Origin: Bactericera cockerelli
Lineage: Eukaryota; Arthropoda; Insecta; Hemiptera; Triozidae
Assembly: GCA_024516035.1 (NCBI GenBank)
Contig: CM044961.1
Coordinates: forward strand, 32,039,051 to 32,103,050
DNA length: 64,000 bases
Reading direction: 5' to 3'
Numbering within the stretch: the first letter of the stretch is position 1; each line of letters starts with the position of its first letter. Both the position numbers and the translations under genes were made by a program. Below, piece after piece: positions 12,161 to 24,114 of the stretch. The notes beneath the pieces were generated by a model. It was not told where the DNA came from. It made no database searches and worked only from the letters and a program-made list of their open reading frames with translations.

Positions 12161-12929
12161 GGTTAACCCTGGTATAGTGCGTTACGCACTTTTTGATTCA
12201 AATAGGTGAAGTGTTATTTGAAATCCACAGTCCCCCCGACCTTCCGAATTTAGAATAAAATTTTCATTGTGTAATGTAGTCTGATGGTAAGATTTGTTTT
12301 ATTTTATTCAACATAAAAAAACATTATTCAGAACATCATCATTGGGATGACAACCCAAATCGCTTGCAGCATTGCCTCGTTGAACTGCAAGTTTTATTTT
12401 CACTTGTAAAAGGTAGGGTACAAAATTAGTTGAGATATATTATTTTCAAGGTTAAAAATTTCATCTTTCCTTTTTTCTCGACACTCCAGAAGAGTTCACT
12501 GTCACACTTTTCACCTGTATCTCGTGAACAGTAAGTTGTAGCTCACTGAAATTGCTGTATTGAACTTCAATAAGCCAATTTTTTCAATTCAATTCAATTT
12601 ATTGTTAACCAATTACATAAAGTGTGTGTTTCACATCTCTCCCTCTCTACCACCCTCGCTACCAAAACCTCTAAAACAATATTCCTCACGATATGCCGTT
12701 CCATTTCAGACTTTAAAGTTGGTCCGTGCCTAGTCTGACTGGGGCATGAATAGCAAATATTTGTTTGCAAAAACTTAATCCCCCAAAACTTAAAGGAATA
12801 CGGCTTTTTGCGTTTTTTGATATTTTGTGTGGTTTCCGAGAAACACAGGTCTGGGTGAAACTTTATGGAGGCTTTGTGTATTACCGATTAAATAAATATA
12901 TAAATGTGATACTTTGTATTATTATATCA

Positions 12930-13192
12930 CATTTTTTTAGTGGGTAGCGCAGACTTAGGTAGGTATCGGACGTTTCCATATCTTTCAATATCCTAATATC
13001 TTATTTTTGCCACTGGCCGCTGCTCACATTAAAGCAGCTACTAATTTTCTCCACGAAGCATGAGTGGACATCAAACACCCATGAACATGAACAAAGCAGA
13101 AAAAATCCTGCCCAGCTGGGGATCGAACCCGAACCCAGGTCACCGTGTGTGCAATGCCTAGCGCGCTAACTCACTCGGCCACGGTGACTTCC
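12930..13192 (-). repeat. tRNA-derived SINE, family E (minus copy)
   Basis: It shows the same layout as 4950-5205: gccactggccgctgctcaca, ctaattttctccacgaagca, a B-box complement (ggatcgaacccgaacccagg, with a small internal duplication) and tcactcggccacggtgactt at the tRNA-like head. Confidence 0.8.
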
Positions 13193-13624
13193 ATATCACC
13201 GAAACCTAAGAACTTTTAAAAAATTACACTCACGTACAACACAAGCCAATATCCGTAAAACGCCGTGTAAATAGTAACAAAAACGCAACACGCGGGGCAT
13301 TTTTAAACTAGAATAAGATTTTCATGACCGCGAAATTCAAAATTTTATCAGTATCTTCAGAAATATTCTTTTAAATAAAAATTTGAAGATAAGTTTCCCC
13401 CTTTCTTCTGTGAATGTAAAGTTGATTGAATTGTATTTATAGTTAATTCATATCAATATGTTTCTTTATTAAATAAATGAAAACTGTTCAGCATATAGGA
13501 TAGGTTCAACAATACACAGTTTGTGGATGCAGAAAATTTTGACAGTCTGAAATCTGTGTACAGATCATCCAAATCAAGCTAGAAGAAGAATAAAAGTTCC
13601 ACAGGTCCAGAGTTTTGACTCCTA

Positions 13625-16600
13625 ATGGATAAAACAGGTATAGTATGCTGGGGTCTAACTGAGCACAACAGTTTGTCCTGCACTGTTGTGAAGCTGGTGT
13701 GGATCAACAGATATATTTATTAACAATAATCTTAAAACTTCTAAAATAAAATGATCAGTCTCTTTTTCCATACAATAAAAAGATAAAAAATAAAATGACC
13801 AGTCTCTTTTCCATGCAATAAAAAGATAAAAAATAAAATGAACAGTCTCTTTTCCCATGTCTTCCATCTTCTTGCTCCTCTGACACACAGACTAGCTGCT
13901 CACTGTATTGCCACAGCTAGTCTTGCTCTGACCCATCCTAGTATTGTTGTGATTGATTTACTGAAGTGTTTCACAAAGTTCAGGTATAGTAGGCCAGGAT
14001 CTAAATGAGTACAACAGTTTGTCTTGCATTTTTGAGGAGTGTTTCACAAAGTTTCATAATCTGCTCTCCCTTGAGAATTGATATTGAATGCTGCACAACA
14101 TTTTGCTACACTTCCCATTCAAACTTTAGGACTGTAGGGAGCTGTGATGAACCACTCTATATTTCTACAAATATCTGGCCTGAATATTTATACCCTTTTG
14201 GAAGTTTTGAACTGATTGAGTGAGTCTAGTTTTTCTTGTAGAAGATTCTCAAATAAATATGTTTCCTCTTCATAGTTTTGTGTTCATTATTTGAAAACCA
14301 TACATGGTGTCAGGTGTGGGGTTCGAACCCACGCTCCCAATTGGGAACCAGAGCTTAAATATCTGGCCTGAATATTTATACCCTTTTGGAAGTTTTGAAC
14401 TGATTGAGTGAGTCTAGTTTTTCTTGTAGAAGATTCTCAAATAAATATGTTTCCTCTTCATAGTTTTGTGTTCATTATTTGAAAACCATACAAGGACAAC
14501 ATACTTTGAAATGTGTTGAAACAATATGAGCAGAATTATTACACATTATTGTAATACCTCTGCAGCACTAAGTCTCAGATTGCATACTGTCTTAGATAGG
14601 GAAAATATATGCTAAACAATTACCTACTTAAGTTGTTGATTTTGTCTATTGATTTTGCCCTATGATGCACTCACTTGCACATTTAGGGCAGAATTAATAG
14701 ACATTTTTGTAATACCTCTGTGGTGCTAAGTCACGGATTGCATAGTGTGTAAGATAAGGAAAATTGACACTTACCAACAACTTAAGTTATTGATGTTGTC
14801 TATTAATTCCACTCTTAATAATTTACATTTGCTGGGGGTAGTTTTAGTGTTTTTTGAAACTGAAATCTCTATGTTTGAATTAAACCTACGTCAACATTCC
14901 TAAATCTCATTTTCTTTTTTATGTTGTATTCAACGGCATGGTCACATCATGGTGGGAATTTTACTCTCCATTTGCTGGAAACTTACCAACACACTTCTCA
15001 AAAACCTCACCTAGCTCGAGTGGGGCTGGAAATAGCCAGTATCACAAATCACAATGGTTTAATTATGAAAGGTGACACTTCAGTGACAGAAACTGGTGTA
15101 TTTAACATGCATTTGACACTGGCTACACAATTATTAATGTTATTTCTCTTAAATTTCCAGAGGTTTATGAATTCTTCACTAAAATCCTGAAGGAGGAAAA
15201 AGAAGTATCTCCTGGTATTGCTGCCATCAGGACACTGTTGAAAGTCTTGGAAAATGACAAAAAAAGTAAGTATGTGGTTTTTTTTTCTGGTCATACTTAT
15301 TTTAACTTTTAAAACAAAAATAGAAACATACATATTGGTGATCACGTGGTTAAAAGCTGGACCTTTTTTTGGTCATATGGCCCAAAGAGCTATGTACTTT
15401 GTAAGACTTTTTGGTAGTTTCACCCCAAGAGGTGTGTAATTTGAAAATTTTGAGTTGGCTTTCAAGTTTCTTGTTGTAGAAAATTAAAAAAACCAATCAA
15501 ATTTACATCCCAATTAGAAACTCTTTGAAATTACCCTGAAAAAGGTCTATGAAAATATGTTATTTTTACACAAAAAAGTCTATTTCATAATATTATGTCT
15601 TCTACACTCTCCTTTTAACACATCTCATTGTCTACTGTTAATTTTATGCGTAAATAAATCTAAAATGTCATTAAATCCGTTTTATTAATTTTATTATGTA
15701 GACAATATTTTCTACATTATTCAAATATTCTATTTTTCAGCCGCTACTGTGCAAGAGCTAGACAGCAACTTACAAGCTGCAATAGAGGTGATGAAGAACA
15801 CAAACTGCCCTGTAACTGCAGTCGTTTCAGGATGTGAATTATTCTTGCGGTTCATAACACTAGCCAAATTGGACACCAGTGTAAGTTCAAGAAGCAGATA
15901 TTATTTTTGGGTTAAGATAACCTCTTTCTTAATATAGGGTGTCTTTACAACTAGGACAAGTTGTTTGATAAATTTGAGTTAAAAATTGTTTATTTTTTCA
16001 TCATATCTTTTACAAAAAAGCAATAGCTCTTGTTTTCTCCCACTGTACAATACATATTACTGTACAATGCAGAAGTAGTGTGTATGACCATAGAAGTTGA
16101 CATGCACCACTATAATCTTATAAAAGATAGATAGATAACAAAATGCTTACCATCTTTTTGACAACTTTGTTAAGTCCCAACACAGTCCAAAATTGTTATT
16201 ATCAAGGTAAACATTAAAATCAGCTCATCTAGACCATTTCATAGTCAATAAATTTAAGATTTACTGTGTCTATTTTGTAAAAAAAAAAAATCATTTTATG
16301 GAAAATTAATTATAATCTTCTTCCTGATCATCTAGTAGCATCATCCTGTTTGATGGTCAAAGAACTTGATATTTTTAATTTCATCAATTTTATATTCTAC
16401 TCACCAGTAGAATTAATCAGACACTTGTTGTTTTTCCATTTGACTCCATGTATTTCCTTACGGACTAAATATGACATTCCATGTATTTCCTTACGGACTA
16501 AATCTGACAGAACTTTTTTTGTGGTTAAATTTTTCTATTTATTTATGTTTTGTTAGAAAAGTAACAGTATGGAGATTAATACTGAACAGAAGAAACATTT

Positions 16601-19600
16601 TTAACTTTTTCAATCATCCTTTTTTTTAGAAAACAAAGCATAATATGATTTTTTGAAAAAATCATTTAATAAAACTTAGGTACTGGAAAAGTTAAACATG
16701 TGCCTCTTGTTCCGTATTAATCTTTATACTGTTGGTTTTCTATCAAAGCAATAATACCCTGAAAACTTTAACTTCAAATTAACCATGGAGTCAAATAGAA
16801 AAGCAACAAGTGTCTGGTTTATTCTGCTGGTGAGTGTATATTTATAATTATATATATTATAATGATAAATATATTATGAAATTAATTATAATCTTAGGCA
16901 CCAAAAAAAAAAAAAATCATGACATGTCAATACGATTGCAGTAATCTTATACATTACTTAATTTTAATCCCACAGACATTCTCCGAATGCAAGAGCACTA
17001 TGGTACATCGAGGTCACGTCTTCCTGAAGAAACTCACACAAGCCAGAGGCAAAGTGGCTAAACTAGCAGCCCCGTTCATTGTGGATGGTTCTGTTAGTAT
17101 TTTGAAATTTAGTTTTTCACTGAGGGTATTCTGATCTATTTTTAATATAAAAAATATAATGCAAAATATATTGGATAGGCAAAAGAGTGAGTGTGAGAAA
17201 GAAAGAGGGATTCCACTGAAAATGACTGAATAGATATACTAGCCTAACACTCTTTACTGTGGACTTATAGGTTGCAAGTTTCATGGCTCAATGGTAAACA
17301 TGTGGTACCATTGATCCATGGGTCTCAGGTTCAAACCCTGGGCTCGGCAATAAATTAATAATCAGCTATGCCTAATTGATGAGTTCAAATAAGAACGAAA
17401 CGATCGTCTTAGGCTGCTTGGGGGTTGAATATCACATATATAAATTGTAGTGATGAAAATTGGGCTAAATGTACTAAAAATATAGACTTGATTTCTTTCT
17501 TACTTGAAAAGTGTTCCTTTAAAAAGTATACATACAGAAAATAAATTGTTATGGTAATTAGTTATTACTGTCTGTGGTTTTGAAAATTACATATATTTTT
17601 TTACTGTACAAAAAATTATTGAACTTTTATTCTTTTTTCAGAAAATTCTCGTCCATGCTATGTCAAGGGTTATTTTAGAAACCATACGAGAAGCTAACAA
17701 AAGTAACAAGAGGTTTGAGGTCTTTGTCACCAAAGCTGACACAGAAGATGGGTCTCTAAGTGGGTGAGTAGAACTCCATGAGTTAAATAGTCATTATTTT
17801 TCCAAGTTAAAACTTACTAATTCACACACGTGAACTTTAATGTAGTTAATTAATTGATTTTTAAATCAGAAGGAAAGTTAATTTAAAATTAAACTTCATT
17901 TGTCTGAGTAACTTACTTGTAATCTGTAAGCTAATTCAATATTCAACATTACGAGAACTAATGCTAATGCATCATATCTCCAACCAATCAATGATATTCC
18001 TATATCTTTCTCGTAATGCCGCCACTGGTCGTTGCCCACTCTACAACTACCCCAATTGTGCTCACGAGGCTAGGGTAGGCCCCGACATCCAAAGTACAGA
18101 GAATTAACTGTAGAGTAGAATTAACAAAATAGAATTAACTGTATTATTTTTTAATCTGGCTGGGCACTATAAACAGGGAGTAGACCAGCATTGGCTTGGT
18201 TCTGGGGGCCCTTGTCAATTATTAGCCTCCTTGTATAGACAGTGGTAGAAGTGCTGAGTCATTCCTCCACTGTCTGGCTATCATTGTTCACGATGACGCC
18301 ACCCTATGATCAGGGACGGCCGGTGCTAAGGAGCTGCGGAACTCCAGCACCCCCAGACGAAAAGGAAAGAATTTTTTTTTTTTCATGTCTCTCTAGCTTG
18401 TAGTGAATGAAAATCATTACGCATATTTCGAACAAAAATTCATAAAAAATATCATTATGATAAAAAAAAATCATGCTAAATAAAAACTAGGTACCTAATT
18501 AGATAAACCTTAGCCAAGCTTGATTGTAGAGAACATAAATATAAACTTTTGACTAATAAAGCTTTCACATTGGTTTTAGGGGCGAGCCAACTTCACGGAG
18601 CTATATATAACGCGCTTCTTACTTTTTGGCTTCTCCGTGCGGAACGCTGCCGCGCTCCGTAGAGCATTTCTCTTTTCTCTGCTCATGCCTTATTGAAAGA
18701 GAAGGCATGGAGCAACTAAACCAGCCCGCACAGCGGTTTGGTCTCGGGGGAGACGAGAAGGAGGCAAATAATGTCCGCTGAAAACATTCTGATTAACTTC
18801 AGAGCTCTAGAGTTATGCGGGAGAAAAATGCAAGTTATTTTTAGATTTCCGTTCATGAGGAGAGGGGAAGGAAGAAGGAAGAAGGAACTAGACAACAACT
18901 GTCAACTAGTTCAGGGGCTCGCGCGGGAGGCGAATGACCTGGTTTTGTTTTGTGCCCTTTCGTTCCGTTCCGCGTAATTTATGTTAATAATTTCACGTGT
19001 TTTTGTTTTGAAAATTAATTAATAATCGGTTACAATTTATTTAATGATTTAAAGTACAGTGTAACAAATAAAAATTAATCATTGAATTTACCTAACAGTT
19101 TATTTTACCCAAAGTTTTGTAAACATATCGGTCTATAATTATAACATTTATTTTATCCTTTTTGAACTCATTTTAAGATTAAATTTGTGCAATCAATTTA
19201 AGTTGGGTTTGAAACTTCTTATAAAGGATATTAAAATTAAATTAGCATTTATTATCAATTCATTCTCTTTAAAGTTAAAAATGTATATTTTTACTTTTAA
19301 TGAAAAAAGTATAGAATGTATTGTTTTTTTATCACATAGGAATTAGGTAATTACATTTCAAAGCAGGTATGGAAAACACAAAATCTATTCAGTTGACATC
19401 TTATTAAGAATAAGTTTTCTTTGTTTTCACTTGACAAAAAAATTATTTCAAACATACATATTTGATTCTGACTTCAATGAAAAAGCCATTCACAAGTTTT
19501 GTTCGAAATCCAGCGAATGGATTCTTCTCCAAATAATCAGTAGAGTAAAGAGTAAGTCCTTTATAAATTCTTATTTTCTTTCTTTTGAACATTTTTTTTC

Positions 19601-22600
19601 TCATGTACCTATGTTGAAAAAAAAACCTACAATGGTCGTGAAAAATAAACGATTTTCCAAAATTATCATCATATTTGCGTCAGGTAATCATTTTTATAAA
19701 TTAAAACAAATTAATTTATTATGATACCTAACCACTCTAACAGAATTCTCGATAATCACCACACGTGAGACTTGAACTATTGGCCCCCTAGTTAGAATTC
19801 CCTCTCCCTGACATAACCACTTCACCACTAGGCCTTGCAGACATGTATTAAGGGCGGAATTAATAGACGTTTTTGTAATACCTCTGTGGCGCTAAGTCAC
19901 CGATTGCGTACTGTGTAAGATAGGGAAAACCGACACTTACCAACGACTTAAGTTATTGATGTTGTCTATTAATTCCGCCCTAAATGTTGCATAGTTTTTC
20001 TTTTCGTAAAATTTTACAGCACCCCCAAACCAAATTCCCACCGGCCGCGCCTGCCTATGATGATGATGTTGATTTTTTTTCTCTGTTTATTCGCACAGAA
20101 AACATCTGGTAGAAGCTCTTAGCCAAGAAGGAGTACAAGCCACTCTGATACTAGACGCAGCCGTGGGCTACATCATGGAAAGTGTTGATATGGTGATGGT
20201 GGGGGCTGAGGGGGTGGTGGAGAGCGGAGGCATTATTAATAAGGTGAGAGAGTGGAGGCATTATTAATAAGGTGAGAGAGTGGAGGCATTATTATAATAA
20301 GGTGAGAGAGCGGAGTCATTATTAATAAGGTGAGAGAGTGGAGGCATTGTTAATAAGGTGAGAGAGCGGAGGCATTATTAATAAGGTGAGAGAGTGGAGG
20401 CATTATTATAATAAGGTGAGAGAGCGGAGTCATTATTAATAAGGTGAGAGAGTGGAGGCATTGTTAATAAGGTGAGAGAGCGGAGGCATTATTAATAAGG
20501 TGAGAGAGTGGAGGCATTATTAATTAGGTGAGAGAGTGGAGGCATTATTAATAAGGTGAGAGAGTGGAGGCATTATTAATAAGGTGAGAGAGCGGAGGCA
20601 TTATTAATAAGGTGAGAGAGTGGAGGCATTATTATAATAAGGTGAGAGAGCGGAGTCATTATTAATAAGGTGAGAGAGTGGAGGCATTGTTAATAAGGTG
20701 AGAGAGCGGAGGCATTATTAATAAGGTGAGAGAGTGGAGGCATTATTAATTAGGTGAGAGAGTGGAGGCATTATTAACCCAGATGGGGCTGACGTCCTTC
20801 CAGAAGGACGTCCTTCTGGAAGGACGTCAGCCCCATCTGGTGAAAAGTACTACATTGTGGATTTTTCTAATTAACTCAGCTTGTTGAGGTTAGTTGGCGA
20901 CACCTTAAGCTCTTTGTTTTGAGTCCGAGTGATAAGTTGACAGCACTTATTTTGATTCAGGACTCAATTTATATCACTCCAAAAAAATAAAACAAAAAAT
21001 TTCACCGCGTTATCTGGGTTAATAAGGTGAGAGAGTGGAGGCATTATTAATAAGGTGAGAGAGCAGAGGCATTATTAATAAGGTGAGAGAGTGGAGGCAT
21101 TATTATAATAAGGTGAGAGAGCGGAGGCATTGTTAATAAGGTGAGAGAGCGGAGGCATTATTAATAAGGTGAGAGAGCGGAGGCATTATTAATAAGGTGA
21201 GAGTGTGGACTGTGGGTGTTCGAAAATATTTTAAGAGATAGAGAGGAATATTTATGAAAACTGATGTATATTAATTCTGCCAGTGAGTGTAGAATATAAA
21301 CTTGATGAAATTAAAAATATCAAATTCCGTGACAATCAAACACAATGATGCTACTAAATGATGATGATGAAGATTATAATTATTTTTCCATTAAATGAAA
21401 AGGTCTGTATGAGCTAATTTCAATGTTTACCTTGATAATAACAATTTTGCACTGTGTTGGGACTTAACAGAGCTGTCAAAAAGATGGTATGCATTTTGTT
21501 TTCTTTTTCAAAAAAATTAAGAGGTTCCTTACATCAAAGAATCTTATTATTCTCTTTCCATACAGAGTAAAAATCTTGTGCAATATGTTACCAAAACACA
21601 GCTTAGAATAAAAAGACTTGTGAATCATAATCAAGCAGAATAAATTAGGACCGGAATTAATAGATGTTTTTGTAATACCTCTGTGGTGCTAAGTCACGGA
21701 GTGCGTACTGTGTAAGATAGGGAAAACCGACGCTTAGCAGTGACTTGTGATCTAGAATTTGTCTATTAATTTCGCCCTAGGTCTATTAAAATCATTTCTA
21801 TACAGTCTGTCCCGGTAGCTCAGTGGTAAAGGCGGCACTCTGTGAATCCAGAGATTCCAGAGGTCGTGGGTTCGAAACCCATCCGGGACATGACAAGTTA
21901 TCCTCCCATTTGGGATTTTTACCACATAATAATATGTCTTGGGCTTACTGCTGGAATAATGGGACTTTAATAGTCCTGATCGGGCAGTTTAAATAAGGCA
22001 ATATTATTATTATCATTTGATGATCACATCCAGAAGATCATTAGTAATGGCAAACGATCATCTGGACTAGTTTATTGGGTCACAAAGAATTTTGTAAATC
22101 CTTCAACTTATACTGTTTTATTTAGTGCATTGGTTCGGACAAAATTGGAATATTGTTCTGAAGTCTGGGGTGGCATTGGACCTTCTCAAAGTAATCGTCT
22201 TGAACAAGTTCAAAAAAACTTTCTCAGAAAAATTAGCTTTCGTGCTTTAGGTGCCTCAAGCTCTTATAATACCTCCCTCACTACCTACAAGTTACAACCT
22301 CTTAATGTACGTAGAATATACAAAGACATCTGCTTTATTTATAAAATTATTAATGCTATCATTGATAGTAACCCATTGCTAACCAAATTAATCTTTAAAA
22401 TACCCAGATTAAGTTCAAGAAATTATATACCTTTTAAATGTTTACCGTCTAAAACTGAGCCAATGAATAGATTGATGTCCATCTGCAACACTTACCCAGA
22501 TATTGAATTTTCTCAGCCTTTATCTATTTTTACTTTAAAACTTCAGGATATACTTTTTCAAAATAATTAATATGTACTTACATGTATCGAACATGCTCTA

Positions 22601-24114
22601 GAATTATTATGGTTTTTTTTTTTTTGGTAATTGTATCTGCTTCTCTTTTTTCCCCAGTCAATTATTTTATGTACCTACAATTATTTTATCTCATAAGACT
22701 TATTTTAAATTTCTTTTATATTTTATATACTCAATATCTCATTTTTTATCAGATTGTATTAATTATTCGTGTTTTTTAAGACTGTTTATAATGATATCTT
22801 AGTGTGTTATAATGTTATAGGTTGCTTGCAACTGTTTTGTAATACACTTTAAACAAATATACGAAATTCAATTCAATTCAATTCAAAAATTTCTTAACAT
22901 AGTAATTTCTCTTTTTTCCACAACAGATCGGCAGCTACACAATGGCTGTCTGTGCCCAGGAGCTGAAGAAGCCATTCTATGTTCTAGCGGAGAGCTTCAA
23001 GTTTGTGCGCCTCTACCCTTTGAACCAACGCGACCTGCCCAACGAATTCAAGGTGGGTGGATATTAAATTGATTGAATAAAAAAAAGTCTGTCCCGGTAG
23101 CTCAGTGGTAAAGGCGCCACTCTGTGAATCCAGAGATTCCAGAGGTCGTGGGTTCGAACCCCAGCCGGGACATGACAAGTTATCCTCCCAATAGGGATTT
23201 TTACCACATAATAATATGTCTTGGGCTTACTGCTGGAATAATGGGACTAAATAGTCCTAATCGGGCAGTATAAATAAGGCGATATTATTATTATATAAAA
23301 GGGGTCTAGTAAAATTAGTACTTCCATAGTTGCAGTGAGCGGATGTGTTATAATCGGGCAGTATAAATAAGGCGATATTATTATTATTTGAGAAATAAAA
23401 AAATAGAAAAAAAAAACAGTATCTCTAATGTCGGAGGGCTTCCTAATGAATTGAAAAGTAACTACTTGTCTAACACTGACAGTTTAAATTTCCAAATAAA
23501 GCTATTTTTATACTTGGGTAAACAAACATACATAATTATCTTCAACTGTAAATCTTTCAGTCGATATACTCAAACAAATAAAGAGATGCTTTGTTAAATT
23601 GTTGGCATAATGAGACTACCTGCCTTGCACTGACAGTCCAAGTAATGCAGTACTTAATTATCACGTGAGAAAAAATAAACAGTTAGGCCTTTTATGTCTT
23701 CTTCTCTTATCCCGCTTAAGTAAGGTCGACGTTGTTCAATCTCATGGGTTGGTTGATTTTGGCACATTTTTACGGCTGGATGCGCTTCATTACGCCAACG
23801 ATTCTATTTGATTTAACGTCCTGGATTAGGATGGGAGTTTTACCCTCCATTCGCTAGGAATCGTAACAGCTACCCACGTCAACCTCACCCAGCCTGAGTT
23901 AGGCCTTTTATGTAACCATGACAAATGAGAAAGTATTGTTTTCTTTTCTCTTCTCTTTCAGTTCACTTCGAGTATATTGAAGAAGGGCAACCTAAGCAAA
24001 GACCATCCCCTAGTAGACTACACTCCTCCCCAGTACATTACGTTGCTATTCACTGACCTTGGCATTTTGACACCATCAGCTGTTAGTGACGAGCTTATCA
24101 AATTGTACCTGTAG
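13625..24114 (+). CDS. EIF2B1: Translation initiation factor eIF2B subunit alpha (8 exons, 306 aa)
   Basis: This encodes the alpha regulatory subunit of eIF2B, the cytosolic decameric GTP-exchange factor for eIF2 that senses phosphorylated eIF2alpha. Coding exons: 13625-13637, 15161-15265, 15741-15880, 16976-17092, 17642-17763, 20099-20243, 22927-23052, 23962-24114. All junctions are GT-AG, phases match, and the sum is 921 nt = 306 aa plus stop; human eIF2B alpha is 305 aa. Recognisable stretches are [12 protein letters not shown] (N-terminal helix region), [47 protein letters not shown] and the end [18 protein letters not shown]. The first exon has only 13 coding bases (MDKT+G). I chose it because MDKTEVYEFF aligns with the family start (human MDDKELIEYF) and the phase fits; its donor gtatag is not strong, so exon 1 is less certain than the rest. 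Intron 5 hosts a hAT element, and intron 6 begins with a minisatellite made from the exon 6 end and donor. Confidence 0.95.
13977..14045. repeat. Copy of the EIF2B1 exon 1 donor region
   Basis: A degenerate copy of 13631-13690: both have caggtatagta, a ggtctaactgag/ggatctaaatgag segment, then acaacagtttgtc(c/t)tgca. The original straddles the exon 1 donor. Here the gtatag is retained but the ATG is not. Confidence 0.65.
14168..14494. repeat. Pair of 140-bp direct repeats around a tRNA-like B box
   Basis: 14168-14308 and 14356-14494 are nearly identical (atctggcctgaatatttata ... gtgttcatta). Between them is ggggttcgaacccacgctcc, a B-box-like sequence, suggesting a SINE fragment flanked by a long duplication. 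Confidence 0.75.
14690..14818. mobile_element. MITE family G, copy 1 (intron 1 of EIF2B1)
   Basis: Terminal inverted sequences gggcagaattaatagac and gtctattaattccactc bound about 130 bp with aatacctctgtggtgctaag. A more diverged relative lies at 14528-14660. Better copies are at 19850 and 21646. Confidence 0.7.
14920..15135 (+). repeat. Dispersed repeat H (SINE-like) next to EIF2B1 exon 2
   Basis: It shares catggtcacatca..gggaattttactctcca, acctagctcgagtggggctgg and tgtatttaacatgcatttga-type segments with 30520-30730 and 62985-63195. The 89-aa open frame across it runs out of frame into exon 2 and is not the gene. Confidence 0.65.
17275..17465 (+). repeat. tRNA-like SINE in intron 4 of EIF2B1
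   Basis: An A-box-like tcatggctcaatggtaaac and B box aggttcaaaccctgggctc are followed by a body (gcctaattgatgagttcaaa, gatcgtcttaggctgcttgg). I saw only this copy in the window. Confidence 0.5.
18155..18310. repeat. Dispersed 155-bp repeat (copy 2)
   Basis: Near-identical to 3163-3325. Its last eight bases, cctatgat, serve as the target-site duplication of the hAT element that follows. Confidence 0.75.
18311..20053. mobile_element. Non-autonomous hAT-type transposon in EIF2B1 intron 5
   Basis: The left end CAGGGACGGCCGGTG and right end CACCGGCCGCGCCTG are 15-bp terminal inverted repeats with two mismatches. They are flanked by an exact 8-bp direct repeat cctatgat at 18303-18310 and 20054-20061, the length expected for hAT elements. 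The 1743-bp interior has no recognisable transposase and contains a nested family-G MITE at 19850-19983. A related left end sits at 43355. Confidence 0.88.
19850..19983. mobile_element. MITE family G, copy 2 (nested in the hAT element)
   Basis: The ends agggcggaattaatagac and gtctattaattccgccct are exact 18-bp inverted repeats around a conserved core (aatacctctgtggcgctaag, gtaagatagggaaaaccgac). This is the best-preserved copy in the window and is younger than its hAT host. Confidence 0.88.
20220..21208 (+). repeat. Splice-donor minisatellite from EIF2B1 exon 6
   Basis: The last 24 bases of exon 6 plus the first four intronic bases (gtga) form a 28-bp unit, gtgagagag(t/c)ggaggcattattaataag. 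From 20244 the intron consists of 18 complete 28- or 30-bp units, a 19th split by a TTAA-flanked insertion (20778-21018), then six more. Every unit regenerates aag|gtgaga, so about 26 equivalent 5' splice sites follow one another. Reading on from the first donor meets an in-frame TAA within the first unit. Only the leftmost donor gives the conserved protein. Confidence 0.93.
20778..21018. mobile_element. TTAA-flanked piggyBac-like MITE with 62-bp perfect palindrome
   Basis: It lies between two TTAA copies (20774-20777 and 21019-21022) and begins CCCAGAT and ends ATCTGGG, as expected for piggyBac-type target duplication and CCC/GGG ends. Positions 20779-20809 and 20810-20840 are exact reverse complements with no spacer. 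The 241-bp element interrupts one unit of the minisatellite, so it inserted after the array expanded. Confidence 0.8.
21646..21779. mobile_element. MITE family G, copy 3
   Basis: ccggaattaatagatg ... tctattaatttcgccct ends with the same core as 19850-19983; more diverged. Confidence 0.75.
21805..22017 (+). repeat. tRNA-derived SINE, family A, full-length
   Basis: A complete head with A and B boxes, body and TTATTATTATCA tail. It abuts the non-LTR fragment that begins at about 22015. Confidence 0.85.
22015..22885 (+). mobile_element. 5'-truncated non-LTR retrotransposon, RT C-terminal part
   Basis: An open frame continuing from about 22015 to 22570 encodes ...[18 protein letters not shown]..., then [19 protein letters not shown]. 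This is the stretch just after the reverse-transcriptase palm in jockey/CR1-type elements (LVRxxLEYCSxVW...RIExVQ+xFLR). After the stop, 22571-22885 is an untranslated tail ending in tandem attca units, a typical non-A 3' terminus. The upstream RT and endonuclease are missing, so it is immobile. It lies in intron 6 of EIF2B1, same orientation. Confidence 0.8.
23087..23302 (+). repeat. tRNA-derived SINE, family A, full-length
   Basis: It starts 35 bases after EIF2B1 exon 7 and carries complete A and B boxes. The last ~35 bases (ataatcgggcagtataaata) recur at 23351-23385 as a partial tail duplication. Confidence 0.85.

Larger units (their letters stand above)
1..13624. other. Gene-free repeat-rich region upstream of EIF2B1
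   Basis: I find no recognisable host gene here. It holds SINE copies on both strands, 5'-truncated non-LTR element ends, CT-, GA- and CCT-rich tracts whose long open frames are low-complexity artefacts, a (CTATA)n array, a 27-base poly-C run and several foldbacks, listed separately. Stretches such as 1-370, 3330-4600 and 12160-12900 are AT-rich and show nothing I can name. Promoter and any non-coding first exon of EIF2B1 may lie at the right end but I cannot place them. Confidence 0.75.

Noticed and set aside
14921..15190. An 89-aa frame overlapping EIF2B1 exon 2
   Set aside because: It is in the wrong frame relative to exon 2 and comes mostly from repeat H.
20244..21208. CRISPR-like regular repeats
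   Set aside because: There are no unique spacers, units are contiguous, and the unit equals the exon 6 border; the organism is eukaryotic.
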